Shown: positions 49,401 to 61,900 of the stretch, piece after piece
Numbering within the stretch: position 1 is the stretch's first letter
How the letters are laid out: the number at the start of each line of letters is the position of its first letter
Origin: Cinnamomum chago
Taxonomy: Eukaryota; Streptophyta; Magnoliopsida; Laurales; Lauraceae
Direction of reading: 5' to 3'
Length of the DNA stretch: 64,000 bases
Assembly (NCBI GenBank): GCA_038049695.1
Contig: CP142453.1
Coordinates: 132,978,001 to 133,042,000 of the forward strand
Made by a program: the position numbers and the translations under genes
Notes under the pieces: model-generated
What the model saw: only the letters and a program-made list of their open reading frames with translations
What the model was told of the DNA's origin: nothing
The model's database searches: none

Positions 49401-50028
49401 GCAGGAAACTGTTGATCATATAGAAAGTCCTCATTAGATCATTCATAGTTTCACAAGCTTCAACAATCCCAATTGAAGCAACAAAATCAATTTTATCATA
49501 GTTTGGCCTATTTGGACATTCATCTTCACCATATTGGACATCTTCAGTGTCTGGGACTTGGTATTATAACCATCTATTATACAATTAGTTGCAATGCTCA
49601 TTCCGGAATTATTGAAATAAGAACCTTACATGGATTAAATCTACCAAATCATACCGGAACATTTAACAAACACATGGCATCCTCCTAAGCAGAGACATAC
49701 GCAAAAAGAAAGATGAAAACACAATTGATAATCGAATACGTAGTATTGAAGACAAAAGAAAACAAAACAAAAGACACCCATCTTTCATTCCTTTTTTTTT
49801 TTTTATCGCTTCAAAACATATACAGATAAAGAGACCTAGATTAAGAAAGAGAGGCAAGGGAAGAAAGGAAACCAGATTGTGGTATTCTGCGAGCTTGGCC
49901 ATGGTGGTGCTTTCTCCACCAGGGATGATGAGGGCGTTCACATGCTCCAGCTGTTCGGGTTTTCGTATTTGCACGCCTTTCACTCCAATCCTTTTAAGCG
50001 CTGCAAAAGGAAAGAATCAGATGATGAC

Positions 50029-50070
<42 letters not shown>

Positions 50071-50190
50071 GCTCTGCTTTGAGATCGATATTTTGGTTGT
50101 ATTGAGTTGGAAAGAGAGAAGAAGTAGAAGAAGAATGCCTGCCAAGTGTTCGTTGAAAGAGCCCTGAAGGGCGAGAACGCCTACAGTCAT
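46447..50190 (-). CDS. PDX2: Pyridoxal 5'-phosphate synthase glutaminase subunit PDX2
   Basis: Seven exons: 50139-50190 (ATG at 50188-50190), 49873-50000, 49321-49408, 49161-49234, 48880-49071, 47712-47809 and 46447-46564 (TAG at 46447-46449). They total 750 bp, 249 residues, close to Arabidopsis PDX2 (~255). The start [15 protein letters not shown], the oxyanion segment [19 protein letters not shown], the nucleophile [29 protein letters not shown], the His/Glu pair in TAFHPELT and the end PDLPVFQ are all present. The class I amidotransferase triad is therefore intact. PDX2 hydrolyses glutamine and passes ammonia to PDX1, which makes vitamin B6 (PLP), in the cytosol. Intron 1 appears to use a GC donor; all other introns are GT-AG. 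No lesion is seen, so the gene should be functional. Confidence 0.95.
46804..46870. repeat. TA/GTATA microsatellite in PDX2 intron 6
   Basis: TATATATATATATACACG is followed by alternating GTATAC/GTATAT words to ~46870. Confidence 0.85.
48054..48077. repeat. Poly(A) tract in PDX2 intron 5
   Basis: An uninterrupted A run of 24 bp, possibly the tail of an old retroposon. Confidence 0.8.
48305..48425 (+). repeat. SINE-like segment in PDX2 intron 5
   Basis: GATGAGTGGTACAGTTCCCC (A-box-like) and CAGGGATCAATCCCTGGG (B-box-like, palindromic) lie ~40 bp apart, as in tRNA-derived SINEs. No tail or target duplication was defined. Confidence 0.4.
50033..50068. repeat. (GA)n microsatellite in PDX2 intron 1
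   Basis: About 36 bp of AG repeats lie 33 bp from the exon 2 boundary. On the transcribed strand it is a long CT tract that could serve as the polypyrimidine tract of intron 1. Confidence 0.9.
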
Positions 50191-50779
50191 GGTCCGGTCT
50201 GCGTGCGAGCGAGTGATCGGCTGCTGCTGCTGCTTGAGCGACTGAAGCAGCCAACCGCCTCACGTTTCGTATGGCTCACGTCCTCTCGCTCTCTTTCTAA
50301 TTTTAATTTCCCTTTCCCGTCGCTACTTTGTATACTCGATCAATTCGTTCAATTGAAACAAGGGCAAAATGGGAAATTCTCAGCTGCTGCCGTTCTTTGA
50401 CCTATATGGGGCCCACCAACCAACTTATATAGTAGATCTAACTTGGGGGCCACGCTGGTGGTGGTGGTGGTGCTTTGTCCTTTTTACCATTAACATTAAA
50501 AAAGATTTTATTTTTTTCCCCTCCTCACTGTCACTGACGTTCTACTTTTATCTTATATGTGGAAAAGGAGAAGAGATTCTGCTGTGAAGAAGATGAAGGA
50601 GAAGATGACTTTGCAAAATTACTACTATATTATTTAAATCTGCATGGGGCCCACCACGTTAGTATCTTTGTGATTTGTTAATCTTATCACCTAGAATTTT
50701 TAAGTTCATGTTTGCCAGGAACGGCCTGTACTGGGCCTATTGGCGGCTCTACTGCTCTGGAGTTGGATTCCCTCAGTGT
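50191..50779. promoter_or_regulatory. 5' flank of PDX2
   Basis: This region should hold the PDX2 leader and promoter on the minus strand. No definite TATA box or known element was fixed. A TGG/GGT trinucleotide run is at ~50458-50470. The open frame 50369-50587 has no family features. Confidence 0.35.
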
Positions 50780-51356
50780 GGGCGTAGGTATGGTTGCGAG
50801 TGGGCGTAGGTATGGTTGCGAGCGGGTATTTGATTCATTGATTATTCGAAAGCTTTGATTTGTAAAAAATCGGGTCTGAAATCTATTTTAGGTTCCAATT
50901 CATAAACGGGTCCTGGTCTCGAATCCAATTTAGGTTCCGATTGATAAACGGGTTAAATTCCAAATTCATGTAGGTTCCGACTCGTGGACCCGGCATATGA
51001 GCCTTTAATGTTGCAAATTGTACCTCAAAATCAACTTTTTTTTCTTGACATTTTTATGTATAACACTAGATGCATGTAGTAGACCTGATGCATTGTTATG
51101 AGTTGAATGATATGCTTATTCTAAGAAAAATAAAGAATAAAAAAAATTAGAATTGATTTTGAAATTAGATTCCAATCCTCTAGGTGGACCTGGTTCAGAA
51201 ATCGGATCTGAATTTTCCTATCGAAACCGGGTCTTGAACCAACAAAACAGTTCCAAGTCAAAAGCAGATCCGGAACCGTTATTTAAAAATGGGTCTGGGT
51301 CCAGGTCCACTGCGGTTCCAATCCGAATCCATTCCGTTTGCAACCCTAGGCGTAAG
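50780..51356. mobile_element. MITE-like repeat (possible hAT-type)
   Basis: The left side contains GGTTGCGAGCGGG and the right side, reversed, CTAGGGTTGCAAACGG, a common form of plant MITE ends. A 22-bp unit (GGGCGTAGGTATGGTTGCGA plus two bases) is tandemly doubled at 50780-50823. Internal phrases such as TTAGGTTCCGATTGATAAAC recur. The ends are imperfect, and the target duplication is not clear. Confidence 0.5.
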
Positions 51357-52922
51357 ATGTGTGAAGCCCACCTATTGATATTCTGAACCACTCAAAATGA
51401 AATAAGATTGAACGCATGATTGATAACGTGATTAGCATAATCTTATAAATTATAAATCATAATGTTTAATCATGGAGATCAACTCCTAATAACAAATAAC
51501 TTTGAGGATGTGTCTCCGGAGAGAATAACATTTATTTTAAACAGCTTGGATTATCAATAAGTGGACCCCATTGTAGATTTTCACAAATGGCACACAGAGA
51601 AACGAAACCGTGTGGGAGATGCTTGGGATCTTGCAGCTATGTGCAAGACTAACATTATACAATGTTTTGCCGGCTGCGTGGGATTCGTTGCTTTGCCTCT
51701 TGGATGCAGACGGACGGAACGTTCCAGAGAGCCCATCCGCACCAGAAAACACCTCCACCCATGCATGACTTTCTCATCTTTCCACTACATGTGACAGTGG
51801 GGTCCACACAGCCACCTTTATGGATGTTGGAAGTGGGCCCTCCTCTTGACCTCTTTGACGACCAAATATGGATTCAGGTCCGCAGTTACAGGCCTGTTGG
51901 CAAGTCACAAACACACAGCCACACAGGTAGCCTAAAATTAACTGGGCCTAGGATCAGAAAGAAGGCCACCGACCCGACCCGACCCGTTTATATCCCTTCT
52001 CAACACAATTCAGGGGAAAAAAAGACTGAGAGTCAGGCTGACTACTTAGGAAGAACTCAACAGGACTCTTCAACTTACCAGATATGGTGACTTCCAAGGG
52101 AAGAGAAGGCGCGAGTCGGATCAAGTTTTTAAACTATGACTAAACACCCTCTAAAAGCTAGTACTTCAAACTCAAAGATGGCTACTAAACCAACACCCAA
52201 GCGCCAAGCAGCACAGTGGTGAGGTACCTCCCTTCCACATAAACAACATGCTGATGCTGATGGACATGGGTGAGTGTGTTGGATGTATGAGTATTTATAG
52301 GAGGGGGGAATCCATTAACCAAGACAAACTCTGAATCATGGATCCCTCTTTTCTGCAGGAACTTGAAAATCAAGACTCCTGGTGATAAGTTAGGCAAGAA
52401 AAATACAAAAGCTAATGATCCATGCTGTCCAGACATCATGCCTGGGGGCGCTCTATATAAACATTTATCAATGCAACTAAATAAAAGAGGTATACCTGGG
52501 TTTTCTCATACATTTCTTCGCTGCTGACTTACATGCACCAGTGGCAAATCTTGGCCAACTTGAATAAATACAGTATCCTGAAAGGGCATACAATATAGAT
52601 GAAGCAGTTTTTGAGTTCATTTTTTGGAGGAATAGTTACATAGATATCCAATAAGGACCCCAAGTTCAGACCACCTTTGACTATCAGAGTCATGATCAGT
52701 AGTTGACTACTTGTGTTGACCTGATGAATGCACTCATATACAGAGCAACTGGTGGATGAATCAAGATTAGTCTTCTTCTAAAGGCTAATACTACCTTCCC
52801 CAATTGTATTTGGTGTCCAATAAATACATGCTTGACAGAAGGAAAAAAAAAAACCTATACAGATGAAATGACTCTTTATATATCATCTTATACATCTACA
52901 TCTCTCTTGAAAGGCAGTTGTA
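51357..52922. other. Intergenic DNA and 3' flank of the ABC1K gene; no gene seen
   Basis: A 142-codon open frame (51662-52090) has no family features, a biased composition and no supporting splice or leader signals, so I do not call it. From ~52440 onward the DNA is the likely 3' untranslated/flanking part of the minus-strand kinase gene. Confidence 0.45.
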
Positions 52923-55900
52923 CTATACACTGACAGCAACCCGTTTCGGTGCAATTGATATGGGAGTCGTGTATGTCCCCGACCAGGAAACCAGAAATCG
53001 GTGACAAGCTAGAGCCGAGGCTGATACAAATATCACAAAAGAGGTCCAACAAAATCTGAGCACCAATATGGGATCCTTCCTGATGGAATTCAGTAACTTG
53101 GAGAAGATTAGTTTCAGTCTTCGATCTTTCAGGATATCCTGGTAGAGAGATGCAGAGGATTCGGAAGATGGTCTCATCTCTCTGCCATGATGTACATTGG
53201 ATGTTGTCATGCGAGAACTGTATGAGGTTATTTTGTTCTCCACTCCAACAGCCTTAATCATCCAATTGTGGAGAAGATCAGCAAGAACGCTCCTGACATG
53301 CCTGTGGAAGAAGATTGCCTCCTTGGAAATCATAGCATGAACTAATGAAGTGGCATCCTGTTTACAATTGAAACAAAACCATGTTCTATATATTAACTGA
53401 CAGAACAGCAGGAGTGTAAACGTTGCAGTTATCGGTATCAAAATCATAATCAGCAATTTATATTTATTGAAAAGCAGCTCTGGCAGTTCATAATGCAGAG
53501 AGATAGCAGTTGATAGTGCTTTTGCAAAGTGCAGAAACATAAAATATGTGTTCCCATATTATCCCAAACGGCAAGTACTCTTAATATCTGGGCAGGAGAA
53601 AATTAACATTACTCCTATGTTTGAGGTAGAATCAAAATCGTCGGTCACATTAGTTGGGATACTAATTTTCTACGTCTTCGCTACAACTCATCATCAGCTC
53701 CCATCAGTCCATCACCAGTATTAATTTGAAGCGGAGATGTAGAAAAGGTAGTAACCAATATCATTTCCAGTTTCCACACCACACCAAATTTCATGATGGA
53801 ATGGACAGCCATCCAATCTGGCAAAATATTCAAAACTAGAAGCAATTTAGGGTACATGCTACAAGTCTTCAAATTTAGTAGTATCCATATAAGATTAAAG
53901 CCACTTGGATGCTTGTGATATTTTTGCAATTGGCCCTGCACATGTAATTTCAACAGAGGCAACTGTGTTGGCATGACTAGGGAACAAGGGCAGTGTTGGA
54001 TATTAATAATATACAACATAGAGGCACATCATTACAGAAATGGTAAGAAAGGCTTCCTATAACTCCAAAAAAACCAACAAGACATGCATACAGACACAAA
54101 CATAGAAGTGAGCAAGTCTGGAATCACTTATCATGGGATCCTACCATGGATTTCACCTGTTCTAAGAATGTTGGTCTGATACTGCTAATCAATGGATTTG
54201 ATTATAAATGCAGAAGGTGGCCAACTTGTTTGATCATGTACTTTAGGGGAGACACCTAATTTTGGAACCAGTTCATATCCATGGTTTGACAGGCCTTGTC
54301 TATTCAGAATTATTTTTTTTAAATGCATGGACATGCAGAGTCGGTGTGGAGTAGGCCAATTCTGAAAGACATTTTTAATTCCAACATTAGTTATTAACAG
54401 AAGGTACAGAAAAAGTCATCTTAATTAAAGCAGATCACTTGTCAGTTAGAATAATAAAATAAAAAGATTAAGACTCTTCCCTGTCTTCTTAAGGTAAAAT
54501 GTTTATTGCTGGGATGCATAGATGATATAATGTGCCAACCCTGACATGGGTCCCAACAGCATAGGTACTCTTCACTTATCAACTATGTTATCATATTATG
54601 TTGTTGGTGCTTAATCAGGTTCCAGTAGCTATCTCAAGGTATTCTAGTATCGGACAGGATATTCAGGTCGAAAAATCCATGAACTACATTTTTTGTTGAC
54701 TGTACCCATATCCAAATGTTGACTATTATAGTCTGCAAAAACCAGAGCCCTACTTCAGTTTCCACCAGCATGGCAGGTTTTTACTATGGCGTCGTAGTTG
54801 CATTTGCTCCAACAACCTTCATGCCAACAATGAATTGGAAACCATTATGTTCATAGAAGTTAGCTAGAAACCCTGTAGTCAGTCCTTCAACTGCATAGCA
54901 CAACAAAATATGCACTCTTATGAATTCTGATACATTACAAGAAAGAAGCTATTTCCTATTCCTTGTCATTTTACTAACCTCTCTCTACTAAACTCAACAG
55001 TGTATCTAGAAAATGCACAGTAAAATTCATAAGATGTCAACAAAGAAAACAAGATACAAGCATGCAAGTCTTATGAAATAAATCACTAGTGTCTAGGCCA
55101 GAAAACTCCTTTCCACAATGGTTTCAAGAAGAGGTTGCTTGGTACTGATTCCAGCAAAAGGACATCTGGTTATTCAAAAGTTTGAAGGTGGATACACGTG
55201 TAGAAGTATGGGCAACAAGTATATGGAAGGGATTGGATTGCATGGATCCTCTTGATCCTAAGTTCTTAGGGAACAGGTATGGAAAGGAATGATCCCAGCA
55301 AGTATAATCATATTACCAAGTGTGTGAATAGAAAAACTTAAAGCAATGCAAGGATTTGATCCATAATTTTAAAGATCGGTCGAGTCAATGCAAGGATTTG
55401 ATCCATAATTTTAAAGATCAGTCGAGTCATAGTTGACTGTGTCACTCAGCCAAGTCATCACCCTGCAAGTAACCTATACAGCTGAGTTCTATGATTTTGG
55501 GCCCTACAATGCACTTATTTACTTTTTCATTTTATGTTGGGAAAAACCGTGGAAAGCTCTTAATGAAATTTTGCCTGATCTAGAATATCCAGACCACTTT
55601 ATTTTAAATATCCAAGCATTTGAAGATCAAAGGTCATGTTCACCTGACTGAATGAAATATAAATGCAGGTACCTTTAAGAACTTAAATTCTCATAACTTT
55701 TTTAGCAATTATTTAAATTCGCATAACTATATATATATATATTTGCTATTTTTTCAAAGTTTTATAAAGGTTATTGGGCCTTTGGTGAGACTTGGTCCAA
55801 GTCGGCCAAATTGACTTGACTCGAGCGTAATAATGTCATACCCCAAATCTGATTCTAAAAGCTTGATTTGATCACAACAAATAAGTATCTATAACAACAT

Positions 55901-58900
55901 ACAAACTGTAATGGTTCACTCTGAGTTGTAAATTAGTAGGTATGGTCCGTATGGAGCTTAGAAATAACAGTTGATATCCTCATCAGAGTGCCCAAGTATA
56001 TGGAGAATTGAAGTATAATAGAGTTGCAGGTTTCACCAGAAAAAGAGCAATGAATACAAGCATCAGTATAATGTAAATCATGATACACACCGCAGTCATC
56101 AACAGTCTTCTCAGCACGACACCATCTTTTGACAACAAAAGCCTCATGACCAGGTTTGCAACTTGGTACCTCCCATCGGGTCCATTCGCACTGCATTCAG
56201 GGTAACCACCAGAGTCTGACACAAGAAGCTTGTGCATTGACTTCCTGTACCAAAAGAAAAAAAATGAGAAAAAGAAAGAAAAAGGAAAATATTAGAGCTT
56301 TCACTTATATATTTAATAATTAAAGATTTTTTTTAAATGATAAAATGATGTTTAATTAACAAGAAAACTAAGATTTGTGCCAGTAAGTAAATAACAAAAA
56401 GATAATTTTATATGGGTTAAGACTAAGATGTGTTGTTGGTGATGATGATGATTGATGAACCAGCTGAACTAATATAGCATCATCAACTTTATATAAGATC
56501 TGTGCCAATAAACACCACATCTACCCATGTGAAATGCATATCACATGCCAAAGAAATTAGTTTGATGTCCCTTCTAGTTTATCTTATAGAAGGTTGAAGC
56601 AGTCTTGCAGACTTGCAGAGGAACTTTGATCATGGAGGGATGAGATATTTTGGTTTCTGTTGCATTTCTGCAATGTCATGGTTTAAACTCTAGGCATTGG
56701 AGAACACACAGAGTCAGAGTGGCCCCCAAATTTTTTTTTGTAAAAGCACAAGTATATGCAGTGAATTATAATTCATAACATTATCTAGTTGATTGGGCTA
56801 CACTTATAGCGCTATATTATATTCTTTAACTCAAGGAGAAAAGGACCATCTACATCATCAGACATGTTTCCTATATAATGATAACTTTTAACATTCTTTG
56901 GGTTCAATGAATACATCTATTATGGCAGAAAAATAATCCATGCCTTTCGCTAAAACCATACATTTATCTCTTGGGTCTAGACTTCGATGTCTTCTACACA
57001 ACAAAATTGGAGTTAAGTCGTCTGATGTACATGTGGGCCTGTGGCATTTGAGAATGTCAATCAAATCCAAATATTTACGCTTTAGTATAAATGGAGTATA
57101 ACCCATAACTAACTATGATTCTCTGATCCCTAAAATCTATTTTACTCATCGAATTTGGACTGCTGATTCAGTGGTAAGGCGTCTCCCTTTCCCTGCCAAC
57201 CAGGGGGCAGGGATCAATTCCCGATTGTTGCCCTGTTGGTTAGAAAATTGAGAGTACTGTGTGAGTGTGTGCATGATAATTTATCGAAAAAAAAAATTTG
57301 GACTGTAGATATATGTCGTCTAACATAAAATAATGATAACAATTTGAATGATGATCAGATTTACTCAAATTTCAACATGTACTCGATCCACAATAAAGCC
57401 CAGAATTCTTCAAAAAGGCCCACAATTGGTACAATATCAGTCTGTACGCTCATATGCCAATGTATGGTGGACGATTGAGGTGCAGAATACTAAAATCTAA
57501 GTTCATGATGATATTTTGATGAGGCTCAACTATGATGGGTTCAGGTGAGCGCTGGGACAGCCCTAGCCTAAAAAGTCATCACCCAGTGCGGTCCCGCTGA
57601 AGCAGGGTCCTGGGAGGGTTCAAACTGGAGACAAACCTAACCTTTGGCGATTTTGCACGAAGTGGCTGCTCGCGGGCTTGGTGAACTTTATTTAGATCCA
57701 GACAGGAGACAGACCTAACCTATGACAATTTTGCACAAAGTGGCTGCTCACAGGCCTGGTAAGCTTTATTTATTTATTTTTATTGACACTTAAGATTTAG
57801 GCTTGAGCCCAAGTGTGGAAATGGACACACGTTCCAGACTAGCCCATGACAGACATGCATGAGTCTGGACTTAGGATTGGGCTTGGCCTCCACTGAAAAT
57901 GTGTCAACCCTGATCTGGAGCTGTAGCTGTTTACTTAACCCTTAAAGAAAGTCTAGCCGAATAGGTTGTTAAAACAGAATTACAGAAAGTGTTCACACGC
58001 AATGAGAGAAATGGCAACTTTTGCATGGAAAGGATCTTCCCATAAGGATCCTCTACAGGTCAAAAGTCCATCGATAGTAAGATCCACAGAATCAAAGGCC
58101 CGGATCCTAGAAAATGGGGGCCCAAGCAAAAACTCCAGGCCTGAGCATACCTCCAGGAACCAGATAAACATATGCAATAGTAAATTGCAAGATCAATAGA
58201 TTTCAGGAGACGAATGAGCCAAAAACTTCAGCAAAAAGGTCAATTAGTAAGATCATGATTTTGATTCATAAATCATAGAAAGTTATCATTCTTCAGAAAC
58301 ATTTTAGCTTACCTAGTTGCACCTATCCTTAAGAAAAGAGAGAGCTTCTGCCACTGGAATTCCTTCCTCTTGTTGAAAACTACCTAAACAGTTGCATTGA
58401 GATGAAACATAGAACAAATAATGATACTTAGATTGATAGAAGAAGAGTCCTGGAGAAAAAAAAACCCAAAAACAAAAACTGCTTTCATTCAAACAAAGAA
58501 AAATATATCTGTGTTTTATGTACATTTAGGTGGAAGGAGGAATATTACAAGTTCCCTCTTTCCACAAATGTTGCAATACTAGAACTTACAATCTAACAGT
58601 TCTAATGTCGCAACAAGTCCTGTTCTTGATGCCCCACCAATATGACATGTGTATTGAGATTTTAAGTTCTTCAAATGCACCCTCATCGTGGAGAATTTAG
58701 AAGCACATGCAAAGCTATAACTTAGAAAGCATAAGTAATATAATGTGGAACCCGGAGAAAATGGATAGATACCGAGTGCAGTATCCTCCTTGTAGCAGCT
58801 GAATTATCAGTAAGAAGCTTCCGAACAACATAAGGGTATGCAGTTTGAAATGTCTTAAAATCTTGATCTGCTGCTACTGCCAAGCCTGATAAAGTAAACG

Positions 58901-61900
58901 AGACCAAAATAAATTGGAAATATGGTAATTGTTGAAAAAAGATATATATGTGGCTGCAACAAGTTCAATAATTCATTGAAGTGAAAAGGCAGCGATAATT
59001 ATAAAATGTCCACAAGTAAAGACTGATACCAATTGTTGAAAACACAACGTGCTCCATAACCATGGTACTAAAAGTAAGGACCATTCTGAAAATAATTTCC
59101 TTCATGTGTAGACATAGTAATTGAGTGAAATGTCAATCAGCCTTTTTTGCTTCTGCATTACTTCACATCATATATAAAATGAAATATATAATTACAATAT
59201 TATGTTGATATTGTTACAAATATATGGATAAAGTAATAAAGATATATTTGTATTGGTATAATCATGTCGGCTTTAAAGGAAACAAATGACTGCAGGTTCT
59301 ACAGTATCCTTATCTACTATTCCACAGTCTAAACAAACAAGTGCAAAAGAAATGGAATAGCCTGACAGATCTTACCTTCCAAGGAAGCCAAAGAGCGTAA
59401 GACCAGTGTATAATACGGCGGCATGCGAAACTGAAACTTGAGGGCGACAGACCAGATTTTTCCAAGAACCTTCATAGATAAGCATGGTTAGTCAGATGTG
59501 CCCAAAATTCAAAGCAAGCATATGTGCAAGACAAGGTATGAAAAAAATATTTAAAAAGAGGAAAAGGTATATATAAAAAAAAGATGATATGAAAAACTAA
59601 ATGGCAAGATAAGGCTGTAAATATGTCAGGTTTGGTTCGGGCCAATAATGGACCCGATTACATATTGCGGTGGACAATTGGAGGGAAAGTAGCCGTGAAA
59701 CATTTGCTTCAATGATCTCTCGCCTTTGAAGATGTCACCAAAGGAAGCTCATGGACTCTTCACATGAGGGAGGATTGGATGCAGTGCATACAAGAGAGAG
59801 AATTCTCAAATTTTCTTCTATTGAAATAAAAGAGAGAAATGGGAGTTTAAAAAGATGTGATGTCTGTTTAGGCTAGTTGTCCAGACTATAATGAGTGTCC
59901 TCATGGATTCTCCTAATCCCGATTTCTGACATGATTCCTTACACTAAATTACCTACATGCCGACCTTGATGACATGTTAATGTAACTAAAATATGTGAAA
60001 GAATATTATAAAAGTCTCCTAAATAAGTGATAGGGTTCTGTTGGACTTGTGAGTGCTGATGATGGTATCATGGTACTGATGATGATTATTTCAAAAAAAA
60101 AAAGGAAACTGATGAAATGATAATAAAACATATTGTACTCATTATCCAAAAAAAAAAAACATATGGCTATTGTACTAACCCGACTGAACTTGATATCAGG
60201 AATTCCATCTTTGAATTCCACCTTGCCCAAAGCATCTTCCAGTTCCTAAGTCATTTTTCAACTCAACCATCAAATGCAGGTTGCAGAACTAGAAGAATAT
60301 TTCACAGGAAGCAGTATGTGGAAACACAAACTAACACCATTTAAGGAGAGAGAGAAAAGAAGAGATGAGAATTTCTAGAATTAAAGATATGGATTAGATT
60401 ACTGAATTGAGTGTCTGCTCTATCTAAGCAACTTTTATATAAGCATGCTCCTGTACAACCACACCCTTTATTTGGGATACTAAATATCACTATTTACTAC
60501 AACAGTATAAAAATTAAAAAGGATATGAAAGAACATGGTTACAGTACCATGGTCACACGGCGTAGATTTGTTCCTGGCCTGACAACATCCATTTCCGTCA
60601 AATCATAAACAAGAGCACCCCAGTCTCCATTTACTATGTGCAATATGGATGCAAGCATAGCACACTGATGCTTCTTTTCCATCCGACAAAGCAAACCAAA
60701 ATCCAGAAACCTGAAGAAGAGATCAAATGAATACCAAAAGACAATCTTGCAGAGAATGTATAAGTTGGCACACAAATTAAATAGAACAAATAACAAGTTC
60801 AATTTCATTAGATACTATAAGCAAAGCCAATGATACAAAATTTGATGCATTCAACAGACCTCTTCTATTTTGTTTATGGTAATCAACATACATTTTTAGA
60901 AAGAATCTTCCAGAGTTTGACTTGTCTCAGAGTAATAAAGAATAAACTGATACAAAGAGAAGGGTTAATAAGATACCCAATTTGTCCAGCAGGAGTATAA
61001 CGCAAGTTCCCAGGATGTGGGTCAGCATGCAGTATGCCTGTTTCAAGGAGTTGAACAAGTGTTGCTTCCACTCCTTTGTTGACCTTCAGCTCAAACACAG
61101 GCACAGCAATCAATTTCTTTGAATGATTCATCAGTCAAAAACTTAAAAATAAAAAATAAGAACCATGGCAACAGAGAGAACCAGTAAAAACAATAAATGG
61201 TGACTTGTATTAATCAAAAGCTGGAAAATCAGACTAATCCCTTTCCTGTTCCCAAGAATAATGCAGTTGACAGGACTCTCTAATAGTTATAACCAATGTC
61301 AGGGTTTACATTGGAAAGTTGGTTCTTGAAGAGAACCTAGCATGACAAAAACAGTTTCATGGAAATCCAATGATGCAATTTGATTTTTGCAGCTTCAGAA
61401 TGTTATAGTGTTAAACAGACAATATGAGAAGTATCTTGAACTGTAAATAAAAAAGGGGGAAGAAATGGATTTCAGAATGAGTAACAAAAGTTGTGAGGCA
61501 AGAATGTAAATAAAACAATAATTTTTTCTGTTTTTCTTAATCACTTTGAGGATAAGAACATTATTAATAAAACAATAAAAGCAAAGGATGGTAATGAGTC
61601 CTCGGATGGGGTATATTTTTACGGTCTGACAAGTGTTTCAGAGAGTAAGACAAAATTAAGAACAGATTACAGAAAAAAAAATTGTTAGCACCAAACAATC
61701 ATTTTATAACTTGCATCCAGCACAAGCAGCAGCAAGTTAGAATGGATATGTGCACTTCCCACAAACTACCATAATTGGGCAAAAGGCCAACTGCGCATAT
61801 GGACTCACGCAAGAGCCTTCGCTTGAGCCCTAGCTCAAATAAAAGGTACTCTAAGTGCCTTGTGTTCCAGGTTTAACCCAGCATACCCATAGAAAAGGAA

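Noticed and set aside
51662..52090. 142-codon open frame on the plus strand
   Set aside because: No recognised family, biased composition, overlapping frames on the other strand, and no leader or splice evidence.
57165..57240. A possible tRNA gene
   Set aside because: A- and B-box-like words are present but no cloverleaf with a matching acceptor stem could be built, and an A tail follows; a SINE is the better reading.
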